A model generated the notes under the pieces. It was not told where the DNA came from and did not search any database. It saw only the letters and a program-made list of their open reading frames with translations. The translations under genes and the position numbers were made by a program. From Ornithodoros turicata (taxonomy: Eukaryota > Arthropoda > Arachnida > Ixodida > Argasidae), in the NCBI RefSeq assembly GCF_037126465.1, contig NC_088204.1, positions 61,487,771-61,551,770 on the forward strand: a DNA stretch of 64,000 nt. The letters are read 5' to 3'. Of the stretch, positions 44,134 through 52,923 are shown piece by piece. Position 1 is the first letter of the stretch, and the number at the start of each line of letters is the position of its first letter.

Positions 44134-45429
44134 ATGGACACGATTAACGTCGTACATCCCGACACTCCTCTGTTGGATAAGTCGGAAACACAGTTATTTT
44201 CCGTGCTGGGAACGCAGTGGCATATACTGAAGGGGGAATATGAGGTATTCTACCCGGTCGCTGACATATCCTCCGTCATAGAGTTCCAGCTTTCGAATTT
44301 GGGGCATCACTATCTTGATTTGAACTCCGCGTACATAGTGACGAAAGTCCGCATCGTACGTGACGATGGTTCGCTACCGGAAACACAGGCTGGCGATCGG
44401 ACGACCTACGGCGAGGTCTACCCCGTCAACGCGTTCGCCAGCTCCCTTTTCAAGAACGTAGCCGTCTTCTTGAATCAGACCATGATTACGAATAATGATT
44501 TGTATAGCTATAGAAGCTACTTGGATATTTTGCTTCACGCCAGCACCACAGAGCAAAATACCGTGCATAAAGCAGGTCTGTACACGCAAGAAGAAGCGCG
44601 TCAATCGGAAAACAACATTCGCGCTCATGGACCGACCGAACGATACAACCTCACACGTGGCGGCAAAACCATCGACCTGGTTTCCAAGATCAACTCGGAC
44701 ATTTTCCTGCAGTCTAAGCTACTCATATCGGGAGTGGAAATTAGGCTTGTTTTTTATCAAGGCTCCGACGCGTTCCGCATTATGAAGACCGATCAGGAGC
44801 AGCACACGCATAAAGTGGAAATCATGAGTGCCACCTTGTACATAAAGAAAATCACCGTGTCTCCCAGCCTATTCCTCGGACACGAAACAGAATTGCAGCA
44901 GCTCAAGGCTCTCTACACACTGGCCGGAAGTGAATCGCGTATTCGTTCGCTACCAGTTGGCAACCTGGATGCATGCCTGGAAGATTTATTTCCAGAGAAG
45001 ATACCGTCTAAGATGGTGGTCGCATTCGTGCCCACCCTAGCCTACCAGGGAGCATTCAATCGGGACCCGTACCGATTCGTGAACTGCGACATTGAGTCGG
45101 CGACGCTCACCGTGAACGGGACGCAGCGAATAGACACGTTCGACTTCAACAATAACCTGAACCACCGAAGCTACTTCAACCTCCTAGAGCAGCTGTGTGA
45201 GAAGCACGTCTCCTACGAATACGACCACTACGTTGGAAACAAGTTCCTACTGTACTACGACCTGGATCCCGATCAATCCTCCGTCCACCTGTCACCGATC
45301 AGGCGTGGAAACGTTCGTCTGCAACTCAAGTTCCGACGTGCCTTGGCCGAACCCACGACCGTATTGATACTGTCCGAGAGTGTGCGAATTATGTCCATCG
45401 ATAAGAACAGGAACGTCACACTGGATTAG
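44134..45429 (+). CDS. Maverick major capsid protein (double jelly-roll), 431 aa
   Basis: An intact frame starting MDTINVVHPDTPLLDKSETQ. It shows the pattern of the Polinton/F54H12.2-type capsid family: 'YPVADISSVIEFQLSNLGHH' near the start, 'LFKNVAVFLNQTMI', 'YSYRSYLDILLHAS', 'INSDIFLQSKLLISGVEIRL' and 'NREPYRF'-like 'FNRDPYRFVNCDIESATLTV' near the end of the second jelly-roll. Such proteins build hexon-like trimers of an icosahedral shell. It begins 7 bp after the pVI-like gene and ends 2 bp before the protease. No break is seen. Confidence 0.92.
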   Translation: MDTINVVHPDTPLLDKSETQLFSVLGTQWHILKGEYEVFYPVADISSVIEFQLSNLGHHYLDLNSAYIVTKVRIVRDDGSLPETQAGDRTTYGEVYPVNAFASSLFKNVAVFLNQTMITNNDLYSYRSYLDILLHASTTEQNTVHKAGLYTQEEARQSENNIRAHGPTERYNLTRGGKTIDLVSKINSDIFLQSKLLISGVEIRLVFYQGSDAFRIMKTDQEQHTHKVEIMSATLYIKKITVSPSLFLGHETELQQLKALYTLAGSESRIRSLPVGNLDACLEDLFPEKIPSKMVVAFVPTLAYQGAFNRDPYRFVNCDIESATLTVNGTQRIDTFDFNNNLNHRSYFNLLEQLCEKHVSYEYDHYVGNKFLLYYDLDPDQSSVHLSPIRRGNVRLQLKFRRALAEPTTVLILSESVRIMSIDKNRNVTLD

Positions 45430-45431
45430 CG

Positions 45432-45830
45432 ATGTTCGAGCAAGATATTGAGAGACTCCTGAAGTACAACGATTACACTTCGGCACTCTTCCCTGGTGTA
45501 TACGCTCGAGACGACTGTCTGCCCGCGCTGGATAGACCGGGTATAATCGTGGTGAACACCGATCGGCGACAGCAGGCTGGGGAGCACTGGATTCTGTATG
45601 CGAAAACGAAGGATGACCTCATCTACTTTGATTCCTTCGGATTGCCACCCATCGAACCCGAGCTGAAACGCCTCGCCGTCGACGAATATAATGATGTCTG
45701 TATTCAAAGCCTGTATTTTCCAATGTGTGGTGTGTACTGTTGTATCGTGGCGACATTGTTGGCGAAAGGGAAATCACTGAAGAGCATTGTATCCCTGTTT
45801 TCCGATAATCTCGCCGCTTTAATGACCTAA
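45432..45830 (+). CDS. Maverick adenovirus-type cysteine protease (132 aa)
   Basis: An intact frame with the catalytic set in order: GEHWILYA (His), IYFDSFGLPP (Asp) and FPMCGVYCCIVA (Cys). This is the C5/Ulp1-like fold used by adenoviruses and Polintons to mature capsid proteins. The length is normal for Polintons. AATAAA at 45835-45840, four bases after the stop, could be the poly(A) signal for the whole left block. Confidence 0.93.
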   Translation: MFEQDIERLLKYNDYTSALFPGVYARDDCLPALDRPGIIVVNTDRRQQAGEHWILYAKTKDDLIYFDSFGLPPIEPELKRLAVDEYNDVCIQSLYFPMCGVYCCIVATLLAKGKSLKSIVSLFSDNLAALMT

Positions 45831-46097
45831 AATCAATAAAGCTGCTAGAAAAGTTGTTTGTCGCTTAAAAACGCCTGGTGTCCTTTATTCTCTATAGCTC
45901 CCCCACAAACTATACATGCTTAGTCAATGAATACACGCTATAGCTCCCTATCATATCATTCTATCAATAGAGCTTCCCATCATATCAGCCTATCTTCCTA
46001 ATCCATCACAACAACACAACATTTAAAATCAGAAATACATGTATTTTTATTTTACTGCTGATTACATATGGGACGCGGACTTTCGCTGGGCTCGCGG
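45831..46097. other. convergent intergenic region of the Maverick
   Basis: The region separates the rightward capsid block from the leftward small gene. It contains AATAAA at 45835 for the + strand and A/T-rich TGTATTTTTATTTTACTG near 46040, whose complement holds AAATAAAAA-type words usable as a minus-strand poly(A) signal. No gene. Confidence 0.5.
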
Positions 46098-46433
46098 TCA
46101 CTTCTTCTTCGCGTGAGTAAAGATGATGTCGGGCGATGCGATTCTTTTACCATCCCTGAATCTCTCCTTCTTCTCTAGTTTCAGATCTGGTAATTCTCGC
46201 ATTTCTTGCAAATCTTCATCTGTGAGTCGCTTAAAACGACTGGGTAGGTACACCTTTACACGTTTATCGTTGTCCATCATGAGTTCCACGTACACGGACT
46301 CCCCGTACATAGTATCCACTTTGCGCAAGTCCAACACGTCGAGCTTTTCGTTGTTCGGAACAGTGCTCATTTTCTGAATGTCCCCATCACCGGGTTTCTT
46401 TAGTTTATCCAGCTTCTCGAAAGTAGATGACAT
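46098..46433 (-). CDS. Maverick small antisense gene (111 aa), unknown
   Basis: An intact minus-strand frame starting MSSTFEKLDKLKKPGDGD. The conserved-looking core is 'YGESVYVELMMDNDKRVKVY' followed by LPSRFKRLTDEDLQEM. The alternating strand pattern with 'VYLPSRF' is reminiscent of small OB-fold, single-strand DNA-binding proteins, but I cannot confirm this. Its leader appears to hold a 61-bp intron (46470-46530) and a TATA box (46611-46619). It is the only leftward gene of the element. Confidence 0.6.
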   Translation of the reverse strand: MSSTFEKLDKLKKPGDGDIQKMSTVPNNEKLDVLDLRKVDTMYGESVYVELMMDNDKRVKVYLPSRFKRLTDEDLQEMRELPDLKLEKKERFRDGKRIASPDIIFTHAKKK

Positions 46434-46469
46434 ATCTCTCAGTGCAAGTTTCTACGCACGCCAAATGAA

Positions 46470-46530
46470 CTGAAAATGAGGACAACTATTACCTAACTTT
46501 CCTCATCTTGAAGACAATAGTGAAACATAC
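46470..46530 (-). other. 5'-leader intron of the antisense gene
   Basis: On the minus strand the donor GAGAAAG|GTATGT is followed 61 bp later by a pyrimidine-rich acceptor TGTCCTCATTTTCAG|TTC. The intron lies 36 bp upstream of the start codon. The size resembles the 54-bp intron proposed for the polymerase gene. Confidence 0.55.
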
Positions 46531-46610
46531 CTTTCTCGTTGTGCGCTTCACCGGGAGTCGACCGACGGAAGTAGCTTCACAGACCGCAAATGAGTTGTAT
46601 GTATCGCAAC

Positions 46611-46619
46611 TTTTATATA
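46611..46619 (-). promoter_or_regulatory. TATA box of the antisense gene
   Basis: TATATAAAA on the minus strand, about 80 bp upstream of the leader intron donor. It is the best core promoter element in the intergenic region for the leftward transcript. Confidence 0.5.
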
Positions 46620-46799
46620 AAGCGCCCCTGGAGGAGCGCTAGGGTGGTGCGATTCTGTTTACACAATCACGCAGGAACAGCAAGTGATTTATGATGCGCG
46701 CGCGAAGGACATTTGGAACTTCTTGGAAACCAAAGTGCATAAGCGAACCCTTTGTTTTTGGTTACAGAAAGCTTGCTGATATAAAACAGATGGCCCAAC

Positions 46800-47425
46800 T
46801 TGTTGAGACATGCAGCGCCGCGGCCGAGGCTCCATGACCTCATTTCTTGACAAACATGATTTACGACCTCCAAAGCATGGCAGTACGCGAGCATTGATAC
46901 AAAACAGATGGTCCCAACGTGTTGGGATGGCCGATGAAGCTCCGTGACCTCATTTCTCCTCCGTGACCTCATTTCTCGGAACACATGATTTACGACCGCC
47001 AAAGCATGGGAATATGCGAGCTTTGATATAAAACACATGGCCCCAACGTGTTGACACGTGCACCACGACCGCGGAGGCCCCTTGACCTCATTTCTTGGAA
47101 CACATGATTTACGACTACCAAAGCATGGGAGTACCCGAGCTTTGATGTAAAACAGATGGCCCCAACATGTTCAGACGTGCAGAGTGGCCGATGAAGCTCC
47201 GTGACCTCATTTCTCGGAGAACGTGATTTACGACCTTCAAAGCATGGGAGTACACGAGCTTTGATATAAAACAGATGGCCCCAACGTGTTCTGACATGCA
47301 GCATGGCCGATGAAGCTCCGTGACCTCATTTCTCGGAACACATGATTTACGACCACCAAAGCATGGAAGTATGCAAGCTTTGATATAAAACAGATGGCCC
47401 CAACATGTTCTGACATGCAGCATGG
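46800..47425. repeat. 119-bp tandem repeats inside the Maverick
   Basis: The word TGATTTACGAC occurs at 46857, 46986, 47105, 47224 and 47343, giving steps of 129, 119, 119 and 119. Each unit carries a TATA-like TTTGATATAAAACAGATGG word, a GTGACCTCATTTCT block and GATGAAGCTCC. Minus-strand frames through the array repeat the same peptide and look like by-products. The array sits between the divergent antisense gene and the polymerase, so it may be an enhancer, promoter or replication element. Confidence 0.9.
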
Positions 47426-47432
47426 CTGCTGG

Positions 47433-47440
47433 TTTATAAG
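47433..47440 (+). promoter_or_regulatory. TATA box of the polymerase gene
   Basis: TTTATAAG, followed by GCCGCGCGATCGCCTCAGAG, lies just after the last 119-bp repeat and about 50 bp before the proposed first splice donor. An additional GATATAAAA at 47391-47400 in the last repeat is an alternative. Confidence 0.5.
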
Positions 47441-47489
47441 CCGCGCGATCGCCTCAGAGGGGAACAGTCTGCTTTCACTTGCTTCAAAA

Positions 47490-47543
47490 GTAAGTTATTC
47501 GCCTCACTTGTTGCACGTTTCTTACGGATCCGTTTATTTTCAG
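47490..47543 (+). other. 54-bp intron that splits the polymerase start codon
   Basis: The donor TTCAAAA|GTAAGT (after 47489) and the acceptor GTTTATTTTCAG|TGCCTCGG (before 47544) have strong consensus. Joining them would place A next to TG, creating an ATG in the frame MPRCVFCF that is otherwise without an ATG start. Splicing would therefore be required to make the polymerase start. Confidence 0.65.
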
Positions 47544-50500
47544 TGCCTCGGTGTGTGTTCTGCTTTTTTGATCCTCACGATATCGAGGATGAATCGGACG
47601 ACGATTCTCGGGACGGCGCACCTCCTACACTGTCTGCTCACGTGATGCGATCGCACCCCGACGTGGATATATCTTTCCTGCCCTTCTTCCAGACTGACAG
47701 TGCATTTAGAGGTGTCGTTAAAAGGTACGTGCTATTGGCATCTGTTCACGATCAGGGAGTAGAGGATTTGCGACAATATTTAATGAGTCACTTTCACGAT
47801 ATGGTCGCTATATTGAGAGCGCAAAGAATACCCTTTAGGTTTTGCATTTGTTCGGATGTTTTAATGAAAAGGAGACTCGTGGGGAGATAATCGCGCATAT
47901 TGCCCACACTATGGCGTTTGCTCGCGAAGTCCACAGCGACGGAGCCATCGCGAATACCCTGATGGACGTGATTCAGGAGTCCACGGGACGCGTAGAAAAT
48001 TATCAGCGGGAAGGGAGCGGGTTCGTGTCCACCGACGTCCAAAACGTTCAAATGTGCATTTCCGCCGTGAAAACGAAAAAATTCGGATGCAATGGGACAC
48101 TTCCCGATCATTTGGCTAAGCGCAGGAACGTGCTAACAAATATTCATTTACCGGCACGTAAGGAGGGTGAGTGTTTTAAATACAACACGCTCGCCTTCCT
48201 GCATCCACAGAGTTGGAATACATGGTCAAAAAAATATGAAAATTACGCAGCGGAGTACTGGTGGCCTAGTCGCTTCCCCGTTTCTTACTCTGACCTGGAC
48301 GAATTCGAAGACAAAAACATGATATCCGTGTACGTATACGAGTACGTCGATCAGGGAGTGCACGTGTCGCGACCTCCAAAACTCGACTATGAAAAGAAAA
48401 TTCACTTATTCGCTATAGACCAGCATTTCTTTCGAATCAAGTCCCTCGAGCGGTTACTGATTAGGAAAGACAAGCGTTTCGTCTGCGAGCGTTGCACGCG
48501 CTCTTTCATGAAGGAAGAGAGCATGGCGAAACATCGTCGCCTGTGCACGGACGTAAACGAAATCATATTGGAATTTTGCGAACCAGGCAAAAACTTTGTA
48601 GAGTTTACTAAAATACAGTACAAGCAGCAGTACAACTACGTCGTCGCGTTGGACACGGAGAGCGTACTCGCGCCCAGTGGTGTTGGCATGCAGCGTCACG
48701 TCACCTCGAGCTTCTGTGCCGTGCTCGTGCGCACCCACGACTCGAAGGTGATGCGCATCAGGACGCACCACGGTGAAGATTCTGCGAGGCAGTGCGTCAG
48801 AGCTTTGATGGAAATGCGGGACGAGATGATCGCCCTGAACGCCTGCCCCGCGGAAATGGTGCTGAATGATGAGCAACGAGCACGGCACAGAGCTGCCACC
48901 CACTGCGCGTACTGCGGGCCGGAGTTCGCACAAGATCTACCCCGTGTCCGGCACCACGACCATTCCAAGCGTTGTACTGCCGGCGAGACAAATTACATCG
49001 CGACGCTGTGCAACCCCTGTAACGTGGCGTGCACGACGCGGGAAAAACTGCCCATCATGGTGCACAATCTGTCCTACGATTTGGCCGGACTGCTGCGGGA
49101 ATTTCACCTTCTCGGATGGAAGCGAGCTCCCTTCATCGTGGCCAGTTCCATGGAAAAAATCCGATCGTTCGAAATTGGCACCTTCCTATTCAGAGATACC
49201 ATGCAGTACCTAAATTCGTCGCTGGGAGAGCTCGTGGAAACCGTCAAATCCATGGGGGGCGCAGAGGCGTTCCAATGCCTGAAGCAGGTATTTGGAGACG
49301 ACTACGAAATTTTGCTTCGTAAAGGTGTATTCCCGTACAGCCACGTTAGCTCGTTCGCGGTCTATGACGAATTGGCTCTGCCGGCGAAATCCGCCTTCCG
49401 AAACGATCTGACGGGGGAGGATATAAGCGATGAAGACTATCAGTACGCGCTGCACGTATTTGAACGTTTTGGATGCTCGAATCTGAGGGATTATAATGCA
49501 TTGTACCTGAAAACGGATGCCCTGTTACATGCTGACGTAATGCAGCACTTCCGACGCCTGTGCTACGACGCGCGCGGTTTGGAATTGCTTCATTGCGTTT
49601 CTCTGGCATCCTATTCGTGGCAATGCGCTCTAAATTACACGCGGGCAAAATTGGAGCTGATCATCGACGAGGACATGTACCGGACCATCAAATCGGGTGT
49701 TAGAGGCGGACTCTGTCAGGCGAGCAGGCGTCATTTATGGGCTAACAACCCGCTGTGCAGTGGCTACGATCCCGATAAAGAGGAGGTGTACATATCGTAC
49801 ATAGATTGCAACAATCTTTACGGATTCAGTATGGTAAAGCACCTCCCCGTCGGCGATTTCGAATGGGTCGAGGATTTTAGCTCCGTGGATTTTATGCATC
49901 ATCTCACAGATTCGGATGTGGGATACGTGTACGTGTGCGATTTGGAGTATCCAAAGTCTATCGATGCGCTGATGCGGTACTTCCCCCTGGCTCCCGAGAA
50001 GGCGGTCGTCCCGAAGGAATGGCTCTTACCATTCCAGCGAGGGCTCCTCGAAGAGTTAATGTATCAGCCGGCGAACAGCAAAAAGCTGCTGCTCACGTGC
50101 AAGGACAAGGTCGAGTACGTTGTTCATTACGCGCTGCTCGCTCTCTATTGTAGACTGGGCATGCGGGTGACAAAAATTCACAGAATTCTAAAATTTCGTC
50201 AGGCACCATTCCTGCATCCCTACATCGAGGACAATGTTGCCAGACGCGTCGCATCGAGCACGACGTTCGAGAAAAATTTCTATAAAATCTCAAATAATGC
50301 GGTCTTCGGGCGTACGCTACTAAATAAATTTAATATGTGGGACATTCGAGTAGCCTTCGATGAGGAGACGGCGAGTCGCCTCGGGGGTCTGGCGGAATGT
50401 GTACGAATGGAAATTTTGTCCCCCGATTGCGTCATGTACGAAATGCGCAAAAGAAAAGTGCGATGCGATTTCCCCCTGCAGATTGGCTTCACAATTTTAG

Positions 50501-51075
50501 AACTGAGTAAGTTAACCATGTACTCGTTCTACTATGAGACCCTGTTGAGTAAGCTCACTTGTCCGGTGATTACGTGCTACCTTGACACGGATTCTCTGAT
50601 CCTCGGCCTATTCTGCAAGGACTACGAAGATCAGTTACGCGCGATCGCCGACGACCATTTAGATTTGTCGTCCTTCGATTGTGATCATCCACTGTACAGC
50701 GAGAGGAATCGCGGTAGACTTGGCGTGTTCAAAAGTGAAACGGGTAGCGTACCCATTGAGGAAGTAATATGCTTGAAAGCCAAAATGTATTCCATCAAAT
50801 TAGCCGGGGGAAAACAAATTGCAAGAGCTAAAGGGGTCAAAAAGAACATTGTGCGCAAACACCTCCTCCATGATACGTACCGCGATACCCTATTCAAGCA
50901 CGCTAGCGTATCGCACGAACAGGTGTCAATAGTGGGAAAGAAACAGTGCATGTACACCATCAGAAATGTGAAAAGAAGTCTGATGGCGTACGACGACAAA
51001 CGATACCTCTACAATGACGTAGACTCCTACCCATACAGAAGCTGCGAATATGGTAAGCTCCAGTGGATGACGTAG
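47544..51075 (+). pseudogene. Maverick protein-primed family B DNA polymerase (one frame break near the N-terminus)
   Basis: The N-terminal frame (from the spliced start, to 47890) begins MPRCVFCFFDPHDIEDESD. The main frame (47842-51075, 1077 codons) has a C2H2-like finger FVCERCTRSF, exonuclease motifs VALDTES, NLSYDLAGLL and YLKTDALLHAD, an HNH/Endo VII-like Cys-His cluster (HCAYCGPEF, RHHDHSKRC, LCNPCNVAC), and polymerase motifs SYIDCNNLYGFSM (A), YKISNNAVFGRTLL (B) and CYLDTDSLIL (C). All catalytic Asp residues are present. A small frame change near 47840-47890 separates the two parts. It would replicate the element by protein priming from the TIR ends. Confidence 0.92.
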
Positions 51076-51170
51076 ATAGCGAGATTTCACCTGGCGTTCT
51101 TTCCCCCCGCCGCACAGATAATGCAGCGGATGAGTAGGAGTAGCATCATTTGACCTGCGTCACTGGAAGG

Positions 51171-51587
51171 ATGTGGCACCTCGTTCTCTTCTCGCTCGTC
51201 TCGTGCGCGCTGGCGCTGGACGCTGGCAACTGTACTGCGAGCATCAAGCTGGAGAAGGATAAGCACACGTACGCGCACGAATGCCCTGGTGACATCTTGG
51301 CCATCAGAGAGTGGCACGTGGTACCTATGCGATCCGGTATTAACCTGAATAGGAACGCTACTGGATTGCTGCGTACGTGCCTTCACTCGCTGGACGTGAG
51401 CGACAGCTACGAATATATCCAGTGCACGCGGATGTGCCAGCTCACCGAGGACGAAATTTTTCTCAGCCGCTGTCCCGGAGACGTCTACATGATCCGTCAC
51501 TTCCGTGGAACCACGCCCAGCATCAAAGGAATCAATCTCTCCAAGACCGCCATGCTTTTTCTCAAACATGTACTCAATAAACGTTGA
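51171..51587 (+). CDS. Maverick cargo: secreted two-repeat Cys protein (138 aa)
   Basis: An intact frame. The Met at 51171 is preferred because it starts a classic signal peptide, MWHLVLFSLVSCALALDAG; an upstream Met at 51150 would add seven residues. The mature part has six Cys and two related halves: ECPGDILAIREWH...GINLNRNATG and RCPGDVYMIRHFR...GINLSKTAML. Three N-glycosylation sequons are visible (NCT, NAT, NLS). I do not recognise a family. AATAAA overlaps its stop (51576-51581). It is not among the Polinton core genes, so it is probably captured cargo that acts outside the cell or on the particle surface. Confidence 0.75.
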   Translation: MWHLVLFSLVSCALALDAGNCTASIKLEKDKHTYAHECPGDILAIREWHVVPMRSGINLNRNATGLLRTCLHSLDVSDSYEYIQCTRMCQLTEDEIFLSRCPGDVYMIRHFRGTTPSIKGINLSKTAMLFLKHVLNKR

Positions 51588-51607
51588 AAGGTATTTTTTC
51601 GCTGTCT

Positions 51608-52312
51608 GTCTGAGATAAAGCCGCAGCAGGGTCGCTGCCGAGCGCGCCATCTGGCGGGCGCTAACGAAGGCTATGTTTAGCGGACTTAGTCAGCCAATCA
51701 GTGTGCTTAGAATGGGGCCAATCGGTAGGCTTAAACGGGGGACGGCCAATCAGAGGGCCTAGAAAGTCTGGAAAATGTGGAGAGTTATCAGTAGGCTTCG
51801 AATGGACCAATCAGCGGAGCCAGTTAATCGGCACAAAGGGGCGGAGCTGTGCTCAGCGATACACATGCACCAATCAGCGTGAAGTGGGCAGAGACGAGTA
51901 ATTAGCATAAAGGGGCGGAGCTACAGTCAACCAATCAATGATCAGTAGGCTTAGCACGGGCCATTCAGCGTGAACTGGGCGGAGCCAAGCCAACTAATTA
52001 GCATGAAGGAGCGGTGCTACGGTCAGCCAATCAAAGATCAGTAGGCTTAGCATGGGCCAATCAACGTGAAGTGGGCGGAGCTAATGGTGGCCAATCAGAT
52101 CAGTAGGCTTAGCATGGGCCAATCAACGTGAAGTGGGCGGAGCTAATGGCGGCCAATCATATGGCTTTGGATTTGGCTTGTGTTGGCTTAGAACTGGATT
52201 GTGTTGGATTATAACTGGATTATGGCTTAGAATTGGATTGGAATTGGATTAGAATTGGATTGTAATTGGATTAGAGAAAACTCTTGGCTATAGGACACAT
52301 TTCTATACTACT
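51608..52312 (-). repeat. Maverick right terminal inverted repeat (705 bp)
   Basis: The exact inverse of the left TIR in extent, from GTCTGAGATAAAGCCGC to ATTTCTATACTACT. By eye it differs from the left copy at about 15 positions with no length change. It has the same arrays of CCAAT and GC-box words. Confidence 0.96.
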
Positions 52313-52318
52313 CATATC
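52313..52318. other. Maverick target-site duplication, right
   Basis: CATATC, identical to 39138-39143. The next ten bases (AGCGACACAG) complete a 3' splice site of the host gene. Confidence 0.93.
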
Positions 52319-52328
52319 AGCGACACAG

Positions 52329-52463
52329 GCTTCCATCGTGACTGATAAGAATGTGAAACTCGGAAGTAAAAGTGTTTCAACGCATGATTTACCGTCAACA
52401 CCTCTCAACCTTTATCCAGTTATGAATTCAACACCTATTGTCTATACACACTCATGCTCACAG
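52329..52463 (+). pseudogene. second exon of the THAP-like host gene
   Basis: A 135-bp open exon after the acceptor GCGACACAG, ended by TCACAG|GTGGGT, phase 0 at both ends. It therefore joins in phase to the THAP-like exon ending 38946 if the Maverick is removed. The product segment (ASIVTDKNVKLGSKS...YTHSCSQ) has no domain I can name. The acceptor's branch/pyrimidine region is now in Maverick sequence on this side. Confidence 0.5.
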
Positions 52464-52515
52464 GTGGGTCAAGCTCTTGTTTTGTTTAACATTTTAAGTT
52501 CTGCATGCCTTGCAG

Positions 52516-52923
52516 GTGCATGCTATGACAATACCTCCACCACTGGTGGAACCAGCTGTTGAGTCATTCTTGAAATCTGAAGACAACAGTTTTGAATGGC
52601 CTGCTGATACATGACTTGAAACAAGCTGCTTGAAACAAATTCTGATACAAGAGCAGATACTAAAAGCTCTTCTACTTTGCAGTGTTGTGCCCTCTGCTTC
52701 ACCAGACCAGAAGAAGTATCTCAAATGTGCATCATATCCAGAACTTCCGGTGCATCTCACAAAGTGGCCACCAGATGTTCGCGTCACGCTTCTCACCACA
52801 AAAGCTGGGTGCCCAAGTGAACACAATTTATCTTGGAAACGTTGGCCAGAAGTGAACAAGATGGCTGCAGGGAACATCCTGCTGTCCTGCACAATCCTTT
52901 TCAATGGGACCAGAGCAGCCAAG
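52516..52923 (+). pseudogene. third exon of the THAP-like host gene
   Basis: After the acceptor CCTTGCAG the phase-0 frame reads VHAMTIPPPLVEPAVESFLK and hits TGA at 52612. In a second frame (52630-52923) come LKQILIQEQILKALLLCSV, YPELPVHLTKWPPDVRV and 'MAAGNILLSCTILFNGTRA', ending at AAG|GTGTGA. The 'GNILLSxxILFxGxxxxKV' phrase resembles a domain found in THAP-associated, transposase-like tick and cnidarian proteins. The stop and frame change make this exon decayed. Confidence 0.5.

Larger units (their letters stand above)
39144..52312. mobile_element. Maverick/Polinton, complete length (13,169 bp)
   Basis: The element has 705-bp terminal inverted repeats starting AG and ending CT, a 6-bp CATATC duplication, and the full Polinton gene set: ATPase, integrase, penton-like and major capsid proteins, cysteine protease and protein-primed DNA polymerase. 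By eye the two TIRs differ at about 15 of 705 positions, which suggests relatively recent insertion. The left block (40183-45830) reads rightwards with near-zero spacing. A small gene is on the minus strand (46098-46433). The polymerase and a secreted-protein gene read rightwards at the right end. Five coding units carry breaks, so this copy is probably not autonomous as assembled. Polintons are thought able to form virions; here that is inference from the capsid genes. Confidence 0.97.

Noticed and set aside
46667..47423. Minus-strand frames with repeated peptide through the 119-bp array
   Set aside because: The peptide repetition follows the DNA period; registers shift between frames and no start is conserved.
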